Positions 1 to 11,735 of a DNA stretch of 64,000 nucleotides are shown here, one piece after another (the first letter of the stretch is position 1; each line of letters begins with the position of its first letter). The stretch comes from Cryptomeria japonica (taxonomy: Eukaryota; Streptophyta; Pinopsida; Cupressales; Cupressaceae), in NCBI RefSeq assembly GCF_030272615.1, contig NC_081412.1, forward strand, positions 688,886,083-688,950,082. The letters are read 5' to 3'. Under the pieces are notes generated by a model. The model was not told where the DNA came from and did no database searches. It saw only the letters and a list, made by a program, of their open reading frames with translations. The position numbers and the translations under genes were made by a program.

Positions 1-278
1 CATTGTAATAAAAACCCTAAAAAGGCCGACTTTGTTTTTTCCCTAAAAATGCATGTTATAAGCGGCTGGGATGCTTAAGGCATTGGAAGGTTGATGTATT
101 ATTTTTGCTGGATAATAAGAAAGATTGGACGGCTGTGTATGGTAGACGTAACCCATTCTGGGTGAACCACATTAAATCTCTGTGTTATCTGTGTCCTGTT
201 TTATTTCTTTATCTTTTGTATTTAAATTTGCATATAATTGTTAGTTCATATTTGCTTCGGATCTGCTTGAAACCCTAA
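1..278. other. Unrecognised AT-rich flank at left edge
   Basis: No coding frame or repeat structure is recognisable. The sequence does not read as integrase on either strand. It abuts the copia coding sequence that becomes readable at about 279-290, so it is probably the DNA joined to the truncated element. Confidence 0.4.
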
Positions 279-2411
279 CAAAAGGTTGTTCACACTTTTT
301 GGAGAGAAGCGGTGAGCACTGCAGTCTATACTATGAACCGGGTACTCATCAAGAAAGGTAAAGATAAAACCCCTTATGAGTATTGGACAGGAAAAACTCC
401 CACTATGAGTTAATTTAAAGTGTTTGGTAGCAAGTGTTATATCAAGAGAGGTGAGCATTTGAGCAAATTTGATGCAAAATGTGATGAAGGAATATTTCTG
501 GGATATTCTACTAAGAGCAAAGCTCTCAAGTGCTACAACAATAGAACACAAAAGATTGTTGAAAGTATCAATGTTAGGGTTGATGAATCCCTTGAGGAAC
601 TTGAGGAAACATGCAGTGAAGAAGTGGAAGATGAACTGGGTATAGCCTTTTGGGAACCTGTTAAGAAAGAAGCTTGTAAAGATCTCAATGTTCCTACAGC
701 AATAGAAGTTGTAGAAGAAGAAGTTAGTGAAGAAGAAAAGCTAGCAGATTAGGCTAGAATCATTCCTAGATATGTGAAGCTACATCATGATCCAAAGCAA
801 ATCATAGGAGATAAAGATGCAGGTATACTCACTAGAAGAAAAGTGAAGGAGAACTCTTGCATGATTTCTGAATTACTACCCAAGACTTCAAGAGAAGCTC
901 TTACAGATGAAGCCTAAATTAAAGCAATTGAAGAAGAGCTAGACTAGATAGAAAAGAATGCAACATGGTCTTTGATGCCCAGGCCGGAACATAAAAATGT
1001 CATAGGTACCAAATGGGTCTTCAGAAATAAGTTGAATGAAGAATGCATAGTTGTCAGAAATAAGGCCAGGCTTGTATGCAAGGGATATGCTCAGGAGGAA
1101 GGAGATTACTATGGAGAAACTTTTGCTCTTGTGGCTAGATTAGAAGGTGTTTGAATGCTACTTGCATTTGCAGCATTTAAGGGATTTAAGGTTTATCAGA
1201 TGGATGTGAAGTCTACTTTTCTAAATGGAATCCTAGAAGAAGAAGTGTATATGGAGCAACCAGAAGGGTTTGCCTTATCAGAAGATAGTGACATGGTGTG
1301 TAGATTACACAAAGCCATGTATGGACTAAAACAAGCACCTAGGGCATGGTATGAAATATGACATTATCGTCTTGTGAATATTGGATTTCAAAGAACAAGT
1401 GAAGATAGCAACATCTACTTGAAATCAAAAGGTGATCAGATTCTGATTTGTGAAGTGTTTGTGGATGACATAATCTTTGGAGGAGATGATAGAATGAGTC
1501 ATGTGTTTGCAGATGAAATGAAGAAAGAGTTTGAGATGTATTTGATAGGAGAAATAAAGTTCTTCATTGGGTTACAGATTCAACAAATGAAAGAGGGTAT
1601 CTTTATTACCCAGTCCAAGTATGTCAAAGAGGTATTGAATATTTTTGGCATGGAGGAAAGCAAATCGGTTGGTACACCAATGGTGACTAGCTGTAAATTG
1701 ACTAAGGAAGATGATTCAGCACTGGTGAATGAAAAGGAGTATCGGTCAATGATAGGTAAGTTGCACTATGTGGTGCATAGCAGACTGGATATTGCTCATG
1801 CAGTGGGCATAGTTGCTCATTTTCAGAAATGTCCAAAAGAATCCCACTTGGTAGCTGGCAAAAGGATTCTTAGATATCTAAAAGGAATAATTGATTATGG
1901 ATTGTGGTATCCATATAATGGTGACTATACTCTCGAGGTATATACGGATGCCGATTGGGGAGGCAATGTCGATGACCAAAAGAGCACAACCGGTGGAGCG
2001 TTCTTTCTCGGTGGAAGATTAGTATCATGGAAAAGTAAGTAGCAGAGCTGTACTTCTCAATCTATAGCTGAAGCAGAATATGTAGCAGCATTTACGAACT
2101 GCACTCAAGCAATTTGGATGAAGCATGTATTGGAAGGTTTTAGGGTACCTATATCTGAACCGGTGAACACATTTTGTGACAACACAAGTGCAATAAATAT
2201 TTCCAAGAATTCGGTATTTCATGCCAGAACTAAGCATAATGAGCTTAAATATCATTTCTTGAGAGAGAAAGTTCAAAATAAGGAGGTTGTATTACAACAT
2301 GTTTCCAGTAAGGAGCAGCTAGAAGATATATTCACTAAGCCCTTACCGAAGACTATATTTACCTATTTGAGAGGTGAATTAGGGGTTTTGCCTGTTCATG
2401 AAGTCAACTAA
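279..2411 (+). pseudogene. Copia pol remnant: integrase tail, RT, RNase H
   Basis: The frame is the same from about 279 to the stop at 2409-2411 and is interrupted by seven in-frame stops (411, 750, 915, 945, 1152, 1359, 2040). In order it shows the integrase end (FWREAV, then KTPYEYW), the linker, the RT start ([12 protein letters not shown]), the finger/palm block [24 protein letters not shown], the catalytic FVDDIIFGG, and RNase H with YTDADWGG, the AEAEYVA block, FCDNTSAI and the terminal DIFTKPLP. It would be the polymerase half of a copia polyprotein, acting in cytoplasmic virus-like particles. Several stops match CAG or TGG in the sister element at 48985-59884, which suggests cytosine deamination; the stops at 1359 and 2040 do not fit that pattern. 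It is not functional as read. Confidence 0.88.
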
Positions 2412-2550
2412 AAGATATGTGCTCCGCATCCGTCAAGTACTACAAATAACAAATCCTTCAAGATTGATGTGTTGAAGGATGCTGCTTCTTAGGGGGGGCA
2501 ACATAGTAGATTTTGGAACCTTATGCCTCCACTTTGGCATTGTTGTTAAA

Positions 2551-2664
2551 GGGGGAGAATATATGGAAGATATAGATATGATAGATGTATGGGGAGAAGA
2601 TATGGAAGATATAGATATGAAAAATGTATGGGGAGAAGATATGGAAGATATCTGATGATAAAGA
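2551..2664 (+). repeat. ~48-bp tandem repeat downstream of pol
   Basis: Two full copies and one partial copy of a purine-rich unit of about 48 bp (containing GGGGAGAAGATATGGAAGAT) lie between the end of RNase H and the PPT. The first copy starts in an upstream polypurine tract (AAAGGGGGAGA at about 2548-2558), so the array may have grown from a duplicated PPT. Confidence 0.7.
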
Positions 2665-2722
2665 CACACTGGTTTGTGATGCTTCTAATTGCAATATTAC
2701 ACTGAGTATTGCCATCAATGCC

Positions 2723-2734
2723 AAAGGGGGAGAT
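2723..2734 (+). promoter_or_regulatory. Polypurine tract of Copia-1
   Basis: AAAGGGGGAGAT directly precedes the LTR start TGTTGG. A PPT primes plus-strand DNA synthesis in LTR retrotransposons. Its position immediately 5' of the LTR fixes the LTR boundary. Confidence 0.85.
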
Positions 2735-4091
2735 TGTTGGATATCATTGGCATATGATGAATCAGTATGTTGATATGATGATAATGTATGTTGTCATTGA
2801 TGTCAATAAGTTCAAGTGAACTAGTATGAAGAGGTATGAGGAGATTCAGTGAACCAGTGTCGGGGTTTCACTAAGTGTGATTATCGGTTGGTAGTATCAA
2901 CTCTATTGTTATTGTCTTGTCGATCCAGCTTGTGTGACGAACTGATGATACTCTGTGATCAAGGTACCTCATCAGCTTTGAGAGCATAAAATATTGAGGC
3001 ATGAGAAGATCGATCGTGTTTGAAGTCTACCTCAGGAATGATTATTCTTCTTAGTGGCATAAGAAGAAAACGTGATGGGTTATTGATTCCCATGACCGGT
3101 GATGAATGAATGATGTAGATTGACTTGTGATTTGTTTGAAACTGTAAATGCTCTATGCAATATGTTTGGACGGTCAAGATGAGACCGCCTATGTGGTAAA
3201 CCTAAGATGTTTAGGGTTTAGGGTTTATGCCACTGACCTTTCTGTTACCTATAAGGTTGATGATGTTTGTATTGAAAAGTTGTTGGCAAATGTTGTGTGT
3301 GTATCCGAGTGAAGAGATCTTGAATCTTGCCATACTAGTAAAGAGGGAAACTGTAGAGTGTGATTGTAGAGTAGAGGATAAGAAAAGGATCCACCTTGGC
3401 ATGTAGTGCTGTTATCATATCATAGTTTTACCTATTGTATTTTAACCATTGCAACAATTGGAAAATCCCTTTACTGGGTAGCTTTATCAAGCTTATTGTA
3501 AAACTTGTAACCAGGTGACTCAAGATCATTGAGTTCTTTAAATCCTCTAGCGAGGTAACCTTTAACAGGGTATATAACCATCTCTTAACCAGGTGATCTA
3601 TAATAGTATTGGTTCCTAACAAAACCTTATTGTAAATTCTTTAACTGGACTAGGCTCCTAACAGGGCGAACTTCAAAAGAGTTCAAAACAAGCTTGTGGG
3701 TATTCATTCCCACCGTGGTTTTTCCCATTTGGGTTTCCACGTGAAAAATATGTGTATTATGTGTTATGCATTTTTCATGTGATGTTTATGAAGTATTTGG
3801 TTGAAAGATCATGCATGCAGAGTTAATAGGTTATGGTATTACTAACGTACCATATGCATATGTTTATGGGTGAAAGTTGATGTTGTACATTGATCGTATT
3901 TGATGTATTCAGACTTATCAGTTTATGGTGTCTTACTGTGTTAGACTGGTATTGTCATGGTTAAGTTCAGTAATGGTGATAACCAGTTGGTATTTCTTTA
4001 GCTAGATAAGTCGTTGAGAGTTTTTATCTGTACTGATTCACCCCCCCTCTCAGTACCTATTGGGGTATCTGTTGTTCATCATTATTCATCA
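2735..4091 (+). repeat. 3' LTR of Copia-1 (1357 bp)
   Basis: It begins TGTTGG after the PPT and ends in ATTATTCATCA, like the related LTR ending CATATCATCA at 50390. Near the end it has the C-tract block (GATTCACCCCCCCTCTCAG) and the stretch CCGTGGTTTTTCCCATTTGG shared with the 48985-59884 LTRs. The 3' end is followed directly by microsatellite. Confidence 0.8.
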
Positions 4092-4092
4092 A

Positions 4093-4124
<32 letters not shown>

Positions 4125-4396
4125 ACATATGTGTGTGTATATGTATATATATGTGTATGTATGTATATATATGTACATATGTGTGTATATATATGTGTAT
4201 ATATCTACATATATGTATACATATGTACACATATGTATACATATGTACATATATAGATATATAGATATATATGTATGTGTATATATATAGATATATATAT
4301 GTGTGTGTGTATATATATGTATATATATATGTATGTATGTATGTATGTATATATATGTATGTGTATGTATATATGTACATATGTATGTATGTATAA

Positions 4397-4427
<31 letters not shown>

Positions 4428-4431
4428 TACA

Positions 4432-4462
<31 letters not shown>

Positions 4463-5080
4463 TTATACATACATACATATGTATGTATATGTATATACAT
4501 ATACATATATATAGATATAGATATAGATATAGATATATACATATATACATATAGATATACATACATATACATATACATTTATGTACATATATACTATACA
4601 TATATGTACATATATATGTATATATATGTGTATATATATATACATATATACATACATATGTAAATATATACATATGTATATATCCACACACACATACATA
4701 CATACATCTATGTATGTATGTATGTATGTATATAGATATAGATATAGATATAGATATATACATATATACATATATATATATAGATATACATACATATACA
4801 TATACATTTATGTACATATATACTATACATATATGTACATATATATGTATATATATGTGTATATATATATACATATATACATACATATGTGTGTATATAG
4901 ACATATATACATATATACATGTATATATGTATATATGTACATATATACCATATATGTACATATATGTATATATATAGTATATATGTACATATATGTATAT
5001 ATATATGTAAATATATACATACGTATATATCCACACACACATACATACATACATCTATGTATGTATGTATGTATGTATAG
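4092..5080. repeat. ~990-bp compound AT/GT/AC microsatellite
   Basis: Continuous TA, TG, GTAT, ATAC and TAGA units carry long but meaningless open frames on both strands. It contains a near-perfect palindrome of GTAT/ATAC units centred near 4428. A higher-order segment is present twice: the block around 4576-4735 recurs at 4805-5078, with the second copy about 118 bp longer between its landmarks. It lies exactly between a copia 3' LTR and the truncated gag of an opposite-strand copia element. Confidence 0.95.
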
Positions 5081-5871
5081 AAGCATAATGATCAATTCTA
5101 CCACAATTAAAGAGTCTCAAGGGTAATGTACCTTTGTATTTTGTATTTTTTGGTACCTCTCTTCAATCTTCTTATAAAGTGTTTTACAATCTCTTCCAAA
5201 TTCCCACTTTCTACCAGTTCATCTTCTGCTAGCCTTGAAACATTAATTGTAGCTTCCCCTTTCTTTCTTTTTACTTCTTCCATCTCTGAAATCTAAAAGG
5301 CAAGTAGTGTTCCAATAAGTTGATCAATTGAGTACTTACCCAAATCATTAACTTCTTCTATAGCACACTTTTGAGGTTTGTATGATCTAAGAAAAGTTAA
5401 CAAAATCTTTCTTATAACATCTCCTTCTTCAAGATATCCACCAACAAATCTAATTGCATCTACAAAATCAGTCACCCTATGTATGTATTTTTGAACACCT
5501 TCATCTTCATCTATTCTTCCATGTGCATACTTTTTCCTTAGATTTATCAACCTATCTTGCTTTCTCTTCGGATCTCCTTCATGGGATTGACACAATCGGT
5601 TCTAAATCTCTCTAGCTTCTTTCAATCCCTTAACTTTTCCAAATACTACATCACTCAAGAAACTGAATAATATTTTTCTAGCTTTTGCATTTGTCTTGTG
5701 ATTTTAACTTCATCTAGGGTTTGAGGTCCATTCTATGGAGGTATATAACTAAACTTCACAATATCCCAAAATCCATTCTACAAAGTCTCCAAAGTCTCCA
5801 AATAAGTTTCCAAGTAAGGAAAATTTGTGTCATCGAACAATGGAGCCTTAATACATAGTTCTTGTGCCATT
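5081..5871 (-). pseudogene. Copia gag fragment (UBN2-type)
   Basis: The frame starts at an ATG at about 5871 (MAQELC..., then PLFDDTNFPYLE, compare the usual PLFDGTNFxYWK start of copia Gag), 45 bp after the PBS. Stops follow in the first 60 codons. A clean stretch at 5595-5293 reads KKYAHGRIDEDEGVQKYIHR and later LGKYSIDQLIGTL, typical of the helical copia Gag capsid region (gag-polypeptide/UBN2 family). The 3' end, including any zinc knuckle, is lost at the microsatellite. Gag would form the virus-like particle; this copy is dead. Confidence 0.7.
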
Positions 5872-5915
5872 TTGGATCTACCTCAAACAGTTAAGCTTTT
5901 GAAAGATGAACCTTT

Positions 5916-5926
5916 CTCTGATACCA
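5916..5926 (-). promoter_or_regulatory. Primer-binding site of Copia-2
   Basis: On the minus strand it reads TGGTATCAGAG, the sequence complementary to the 3' end of plant initiator-Met tRNA that most plant copia elements use. It sits immediately after the LTR end and 45 bp before the gag ATG. Confidence 0.8.
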
Positions 5927-5928
5927 AT

Positions 5929-7475
5929 TATTGAACCCAAGGTGGGACTGAGAGGGGGGGTGAATCAATCTGAAACTTCAAAACATATTAATTATAAAAA
6001 ATAATCAACCATACACAACACTACTGAAAAACTTACTAACCATCAACACATGAACACCAAATTTACATGGAAAACCGAAACTTGGAAAAACCAAGATGAG
6101 AATCTAACTCACAATATGAATAACAATAATTACAAAGTTTTAGGATCATTGCCAAGGAGAAACAACACCCGGTGGACTTGCAGAGCTAAGGTGCACAACC
6201 TTAGGCAAGATACAAATAAGGACTTGCTCAGTTGAGGCTCACTACTTCAGGGCAAGATACATAAATGTTACTAAAAGACTCACTATCATACAACAACTCA
6301 AGAAGTAGTAGAACTAATATGAGAAGGATCTCCTCAACATGAAATTTTCCTTGAACAACATAATCAAGTGACCAATATTATGTCAAACATCTCTAAACAC
6401 AATCTATGTCTCTGCACACTATCTTCTTAAATATATTACCTTCAAAGCTCTTCACAATCTAACTTTCACACATTCACAAACTCAAATCTGCTTGCATATC
6501 ATTCGCATACACTTATCATTAATTCACACATATTCCACACATACTTCTACTCAACTCATCCATCCACATTCCTTAAATATGAACTAGAACATCAAAAACC
6601 TAATCGAGGGTTAGCCAAAATAGAATATGCCACCCAAACCAAAAATACTCAAGGTGGTCCACTCAAGGAGAAAGAGGGGACCCAAATACATGATAAAATA
6701 TCCTTCCAAGATAGATCCAATGATACACACATGCTAACACTTCCTCCAAGGTTGTCACCAAATGTAACATGTAGATAGGCATTAAAGCTTGTCAAACAAT
6801 CAACCAAAAAGATATCTTTCGATGAAAAATACTACATGTGGATCTCCACACACCAAGCTGAGAGCCATAAAACTATCCCAACTTGTCATCCATGGCATAT
6901 CTAGATCAAAAAAATGATCTGAATAAGATAAACCAATCAGACACATCGAACCACAATATAACTAAATTATTCACACTCAAATCAACATAACTCACTTGTG
7001 AAGCACCAACACCACAAGAGAATCATATTGAGAATACTGCAAGAATCATATAATCATGTCCTATGAACTGTAACAAAAACTTCAAAATATCCATAGGCCA
7101 CCAAAGACTTTCTAGACCAATCTAATAGACATTCTTCCTGTGAGAAAGCAGTAACAATTGACTTCTGCAAACCACGAACTAGAAATTCAAACAAAACTAT
7201 CAATGAGACATAAAAACTCTTTCCTACATATTGCCACAACCAACACCAAAATATTTCCACCAACTAAAACACCAACACAAGATACATCTGGACCAAAATC
7301 CATCTAGACAACCAAGTTTGACATCAATGACAACGTCACAAACTCGTATTTCCAACATGATCTATTATATCATCAAAATGACATGTTCTCCTCCCATAGG
7401 AAGGATAAACATGGTTCTTTTCAACACACAATCTCCCATATTAATATTAATTGTGGTACTTATTGTACCCCAACA
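5929..7475 (-). repeat. 5' LTR of Copia-2 (about 1.55 kb)
   Basis: The 3' end of the LTR (minus strand ...GGGTTCAATAA) is fixed by the PBS. The start at 7475 is set by TGTTGGGGTAC on the minus strand and is less certain. The U5-side sequence (GGTGAATCAATC on the plus strand, preceded by a G-run) resembles the LTR end of the nested copia fragment at 54026. Confidence 0.6.
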
Positions 7476-8592
7476 TATTATAATATCTTGGAACTTAGGG
7501 ACTAGGTAAAGGTATCCTCCTACTCTTCTATTTAGATTATTATTGCATATTCAATACTCCCTCAATGAAGAATAATTTATTTTTTACACATTTATGCTCT
7601 CTAATATACTCAATGACCTAGTTAAATCCTAATCCCTTTCTTCAATTTTCAGGGCATCAATATATTTGTTGTGGAAGAAAATATGTTGAAAGCAACAATC
7701 TTTAAAAATCATAGATAATTGATTCTTAGTTGCCAAATGTCCTTCCTTTACTTTTTGGAATCTAATTTTTATATCATTTAGGTCAATGGGATCAAGGAGC
7801 CTTACACCATGTTCAATTATATCCTTTAAATATTTTAGGTACATATTAAACATTGTATCTTCTAGAAGATCCTTGTAGGATCAATGCAAGAAATTGTGAC
7901 CCATTGATGGTAATCACATTGTGTAATGCAAATAATTACTTCATTTGAGATAGCCATGTGAGTAGATTTATAATCAAACTTTTAGATATCAAATTTGGGA
8001 ATATATCTTCATGTACTTAAATGCAATTATATAATGTGGCACTTTTGATAGGGGAAGTGGACATCTAATAAAAAAGCATGTCTATACATCTAAATTTATT
8101 GTGCCTAATAGGCTAATCTTGAAAGAAAATTCATAACAAAATATATCATTTTTGCATAACCATCATAAGACAAAAATATGCAAAAGAATTACTCATAATC
8201 CACAAAGCAAAATAATAACAAACATATCAAGATAACACCATATCTATCCTAATAAAATTATTTCAAACAAAAAATATCCTTAAAAAAAACCTACATAGTC
8301 AATCTATTATCTCAAGGACAAGATTACAATACACTTGTAAAGTCTTCATACAAGATTTTTTAATCATCAATCAACCCACTTTCATTTCTCTATGTGAGAA
8401 TGTGAATGAGAACTATGTATGTACATATCCCAATCTATGCTTCCTCTACTAAAACATATGCAACCTACAAGAGATGCTCAATCCTTAGCCAATAACAGTA
8501 AGGTTACACAAGTCAACCTCAATGGCGTTGTTTTTTTAAAGACAAGCTTCACAAAACAACTAAGTGGTATTACATAAACTATGTGCCTCAAA
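7476..8592. other. No recognisable feature
   Basis: AT-rich intergenic DNA. A 74-codon open frame on the minus strand (7853-7629) matches nothing I recognise. No repeat boundaries, splice structure or RNA gene are seen. Confidence 0.5.
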
Positions 8593-8597
8593 ACAAT

Positions 8598-8955
8598 TAT
8601 AGGAGTTGAGAAATACAACCCCACAGTAGCCTGAAGATCTTCTGTAAGCCGAATAACTTGTTACAAGGAGAAGCAATGAAGCAAAATCTGAAGAACATAA
8701 AAAACACAGGAAAAGTATTCTCAAAATATGAGAGCTCCAACTCACAAAAAATGTATTGTGAAAAGATAATACAATGAAAAGAAAAAGTAACCTCTAATAG
8801 GTCAAGAAACCCTAAAAAGGGAAAACCCTAGGCTTGCACATAATAATTAATTATATGCACCTAATGTTAGCTTAAGTGTAAAAAGATAATTGGAAACTTA
8901 AAGAATTAAACAAATATTGTTTAATTAATCAAGTAAAGACCCAATTACTCTAACA
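8598..8955 (-). repeat. 3' LTR of Copia-3 (358 bp)
   Basis: Direct repeat of 14540-14911. On the minus strand it starts TGTTAGAGTAATTGGG next to a G-rich PPT and ends CTCCTATA at 8598. It is shorter than the 5' LTR because it lacks a second AATTAATTAAAAT unit. Confidence 0.88.
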
Positions 8956-8966
8956 CCCCCCCTTAA
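8956..8966 (-). promoter_or_regulatory. Polypurine tract of Copia-3
   Basis: The minus strand reads TTAAGGGGGGG directly before the LTR start TGTTAGAG. Confidence 0.8.
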
Positions 8967-9170
8967 GCTAGACTTAGGGAGAAGCTAAAACCTAGAACAA
9001 CTACTAAAAGCATGAAAGATGGGTCCCGGCAACAAGGCCTGATCAGGTACCCAAATACAATGAAATCTCTATGAAACGGAGACAAAGGAGAAAACCCAGT
9101 GGGAAAAAACTCCTCTCCAACAAGAGATAAAAGAACATGCTAAAAGAAGAAGAAGGAAGGAAGGAAGGCC

Positions 9171-11735
9171 TCATAAAGACCCCCCAAGGACAACTTCCTT
9201 CACCCCAAGCATAGAGTGCAACTGAAGATAGCGTAGTGATGCAAAAGGTTTAGTGAAGATGTCTGCAACTTGCTCAAAAGTGGGAATGTACTCTAGAATG
9301 AGAACACCATCCTGAATCAACTGACGGATGAAATGCATGTGAAGCTCAATGTGCTTCATCCGTTGATGCTCTACTGGGTTGCGAGAAATATGAATAGCAC
9401 TCTGATTGTCACACCAAAGAACAATGGGACTATCAGGAGGAAAACCAAACTCAGTCATCAACTATCGAAACCATAAGATCTCCTAACTAGCGAGCACAGC
9501 AGATCGGTACTCAGCCTCTGTAGATGATAATGCATGAGTAGTCTGCTTCTTGCAAGACCATGTGATAGGACCAGAGCTAAGACAGAAAACAAAGCCGGAA
9601 GTAGACTTCCGATCAATGACATCACCAGCCCAATCTGAGTTAGTGTAGCCAACAATGTGAGGTTCCCCTGATGTATAATGAATGCCATGAGAACTAGTGC
9701 CCTGAATGTACCTCAAAATACGTTTGGCAGCTTACCAATGACTCTCATGAGGATCATGGGAGAATCGAGAGACAAGACCAACCGCAAAGGAAATATCAGG
9801 ACGAGTGTGAGTTGAGTACAACAAACTGCCAACCAACTGCCTGTAAAGTGTAGAATCGACTGAAGGAGTGGGACAAGATGTAGTCAAAACAACCCCTAAC
9901 TGAAATGGTGTGGGAGCAAGCTTGCAATCAAGCATGCCAAAGCATTGAAGTATGTCAAGATCATACTTCTGCTAGTAGAGAGAGATCCCATCAGAAGACT
10001 GAATCGCCTGAAGACCAAGGAAATAGTGCAACAGATCGAGATCTGTCATCTCAAACTGATCCAACAAGTCACACTGAATATGTTGAATCATGGATGAGGA
10101 GCTACCCGTGATGAGAAGATCATCAACATATAGCACAAGAATCAAGATGTCACCCTCAAGAAGCTGAATGTAGACGGTGTGATCAGAATGACTGCGAGAG
10201 AACCCAATGGAGAGCAAGAAAGAGTCCATCTTCTCATACCAAGCCCGAGGGGCCTGTTTGAGACCATACAATGAATGCCGAAGTTTGCAAACCAAAGAAC
10301 TATCCTGCACAAATCCCTGAGGTTGTTCCATATAGATTTCCTCCTGTAGATCCCCGTGTAAGAAGGCACTCTTCACATCCATCTGAAAAATAGACCAACG
10401 TCGAGAAGCTGCAAGAGATAGTACAAAGCGAATGGAATTCATCTTGGCAACAGGGGCAAATGTCTCGAAGTAATCAATATCCTCAACCTGTGAAAAAACC
10501 TTCGCAACAAGATGTGCTTTGTACTTATCAATGGAACCATCAGCAGCATATTTAGTGTGATACAACCAACGACACCTAACCATCTTTCTGCCCTTAGGAA
10601 GAGGACAGAGATCCCATGTATGATTCCTCATCAAAGAAGAATACTCCTCCTCCATAGCACAATCCCACTCAGGGTGACTTGTCACCTCTGAAAACTTATG
10701 AGGATCATCTGAAATAGCATGACTCAAAAAACTAGAACCCACAGTATGAGAATGAGTGCGACGAGTATGTGAAGGATCACCAGCCAAAGGACCTACCGTT
10801 GCAACAATAAGGTGAGCCCACCTGGGCATCTGAGGTGGAGCAGGTGGAGGTGGGGATGGTGGGGGTGGGGATGGTGGATCATCAGCACCATCATCAGAAT
10901 CATCCTCAAAAAGATCTTGAAGTGGTGTAGTGGTCGGAGTAGGTAATGGAGTAGACACTGGAGTCAAGGTATCCACTGTGGGAAGACGCTCATCAACCTG
11001 AACATCCCATCAAAATAGGACCTCTCTGGAATCAGGATCAAACAACCTGTACGCCTTAACATCCTCAGAGTAGCCAACAAAAATGAGGGGTCAGCTCTTC
11101 CGCTCCATGGCTTTCCTCTAAGCATCAGGAATAAAGGCCCATGCCGCATTGCCAAATACTCGTAAAAAGGAAACATCAGGCTTGTCATGAGACCAAGCCT
11201 CCTCAGGAGTCATATGTCAAATAGCCTTGTGAGGCATCCAATTTTGAATATAGTTGGCACAATTGATTGCCTCAACCCAAAAGGATGAATCCAAGGACCT
11301 GGACTGAATCATACAATTCACCATCTTCCGTAAAGTTTTGTTCTTGCGTTCAGCGACACCATTCTGCTGAGGGGTATAGGGAACAGTAAACTGATGCTGC
11401 AAACCATGCTCAGTGCAAAAATCTCTGAAGGCCTGATTCACATAATCCCCCCCATTATCTGTACGTATCCGCTGAATAGAATAGTCAGACTGCCTCTCTA
11501 CATATGTCTTGAAAATTCGAAAGGAATCAAAGACATCAGACTTGTACTTAAGAAAGTACACCCATGTGCATCTGGAGAAGTCATCAATAAAAGTGAGTAC
11601 ATACTTGGCCCCTAAAAAATGAGTGGGAAATGATATGAGGTCATTGTGAATCAACTCCAAGGGTGCCAAAGCACAAGAGGCTCTCCCCTTTGGAAGGGAT
11701 CTCTGTGATGCTTGCCAAGAACACAACCATGACAA
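9171..11735 (-). pseudogene. Copia pol: integrase, RT, RNase H (Copia-3)
   Basis: One minus-strand frame broken by stops. The integrase core shows HND (first Asp), DDFSR, RTDNGGD (second Asp) and the Glu in NGVAER, forming the DD35E-type triad, and ends VEAINCANYIQNW. A linker with a proline-rich stretch near 10810-10880 follows. RT shows [33 protein letters not shown] and catalytic LYVDDLLITG. RNase H starts after a stop at 9972 and shows YTNSDWAGD, STEAEYRS, LWCDNQSAI and DIFTKPF. Stops at 9972 and others fit CAG-to-TAG or TGG-to-TAG. The upstream gag-protease lies in another frame because of a one-base indel near 11694. Confidence 0.9.

Larger units (their letters stand above)
279..4091 (+). 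mobile_element. 5'-truncated Ty1/copia element (Copia-1)
   Basis: The order is integrase C-terminal part, RT, RNase H, purine tracts, then a 3' LTR, which is the Ty1/copia order (integrase before RT). No 5' LTR, PBS, gag, protease or integrase catalytic core lies upstream in the window, because the readable frame begins near the integrase motif FWREAV. The 3' LTR closely resembles the LTRs of the element at 48985-59884 in length and in its ending, so the two are related subfamilies. The 3' target-site side is replaced by a long microsatellite, so no TSD can be read. Confidence 0.85.
5081..7475 (-). mobile_element. 5' end of an opposite-strand copia element (Copia-2)
   Basis: Read on the minus strand it shows an LTR (7475 down to about 5929), a tRNA-iMet-type PBS and a gag start, after which the element stops at the microsatellite. 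No protease, integrase or RT of this copy is in the window. It is therefore truncated on its 3' side, in head-to-head contact with Copia-1 through the microsatellite. Confidence 0.7.

Noticed and set aside
4057-5126. Many long open frames on both strands, up to 321 codons
   Set aside because: They are translations of the TA/TG/GTAT microsatellite (Tyr-Ile-Met-Cys-His-Val repeats) and have no coding meaning.
7421-7440. PPT-like GGGAGATTGTGTG (minus strand) beside the Copia-2 LTR, suggesting a tandem element
   Set aside because: A short match, and the better LTR start TGTTGGGGTAC lies 50 bp away; no coding sequence lies on that side.
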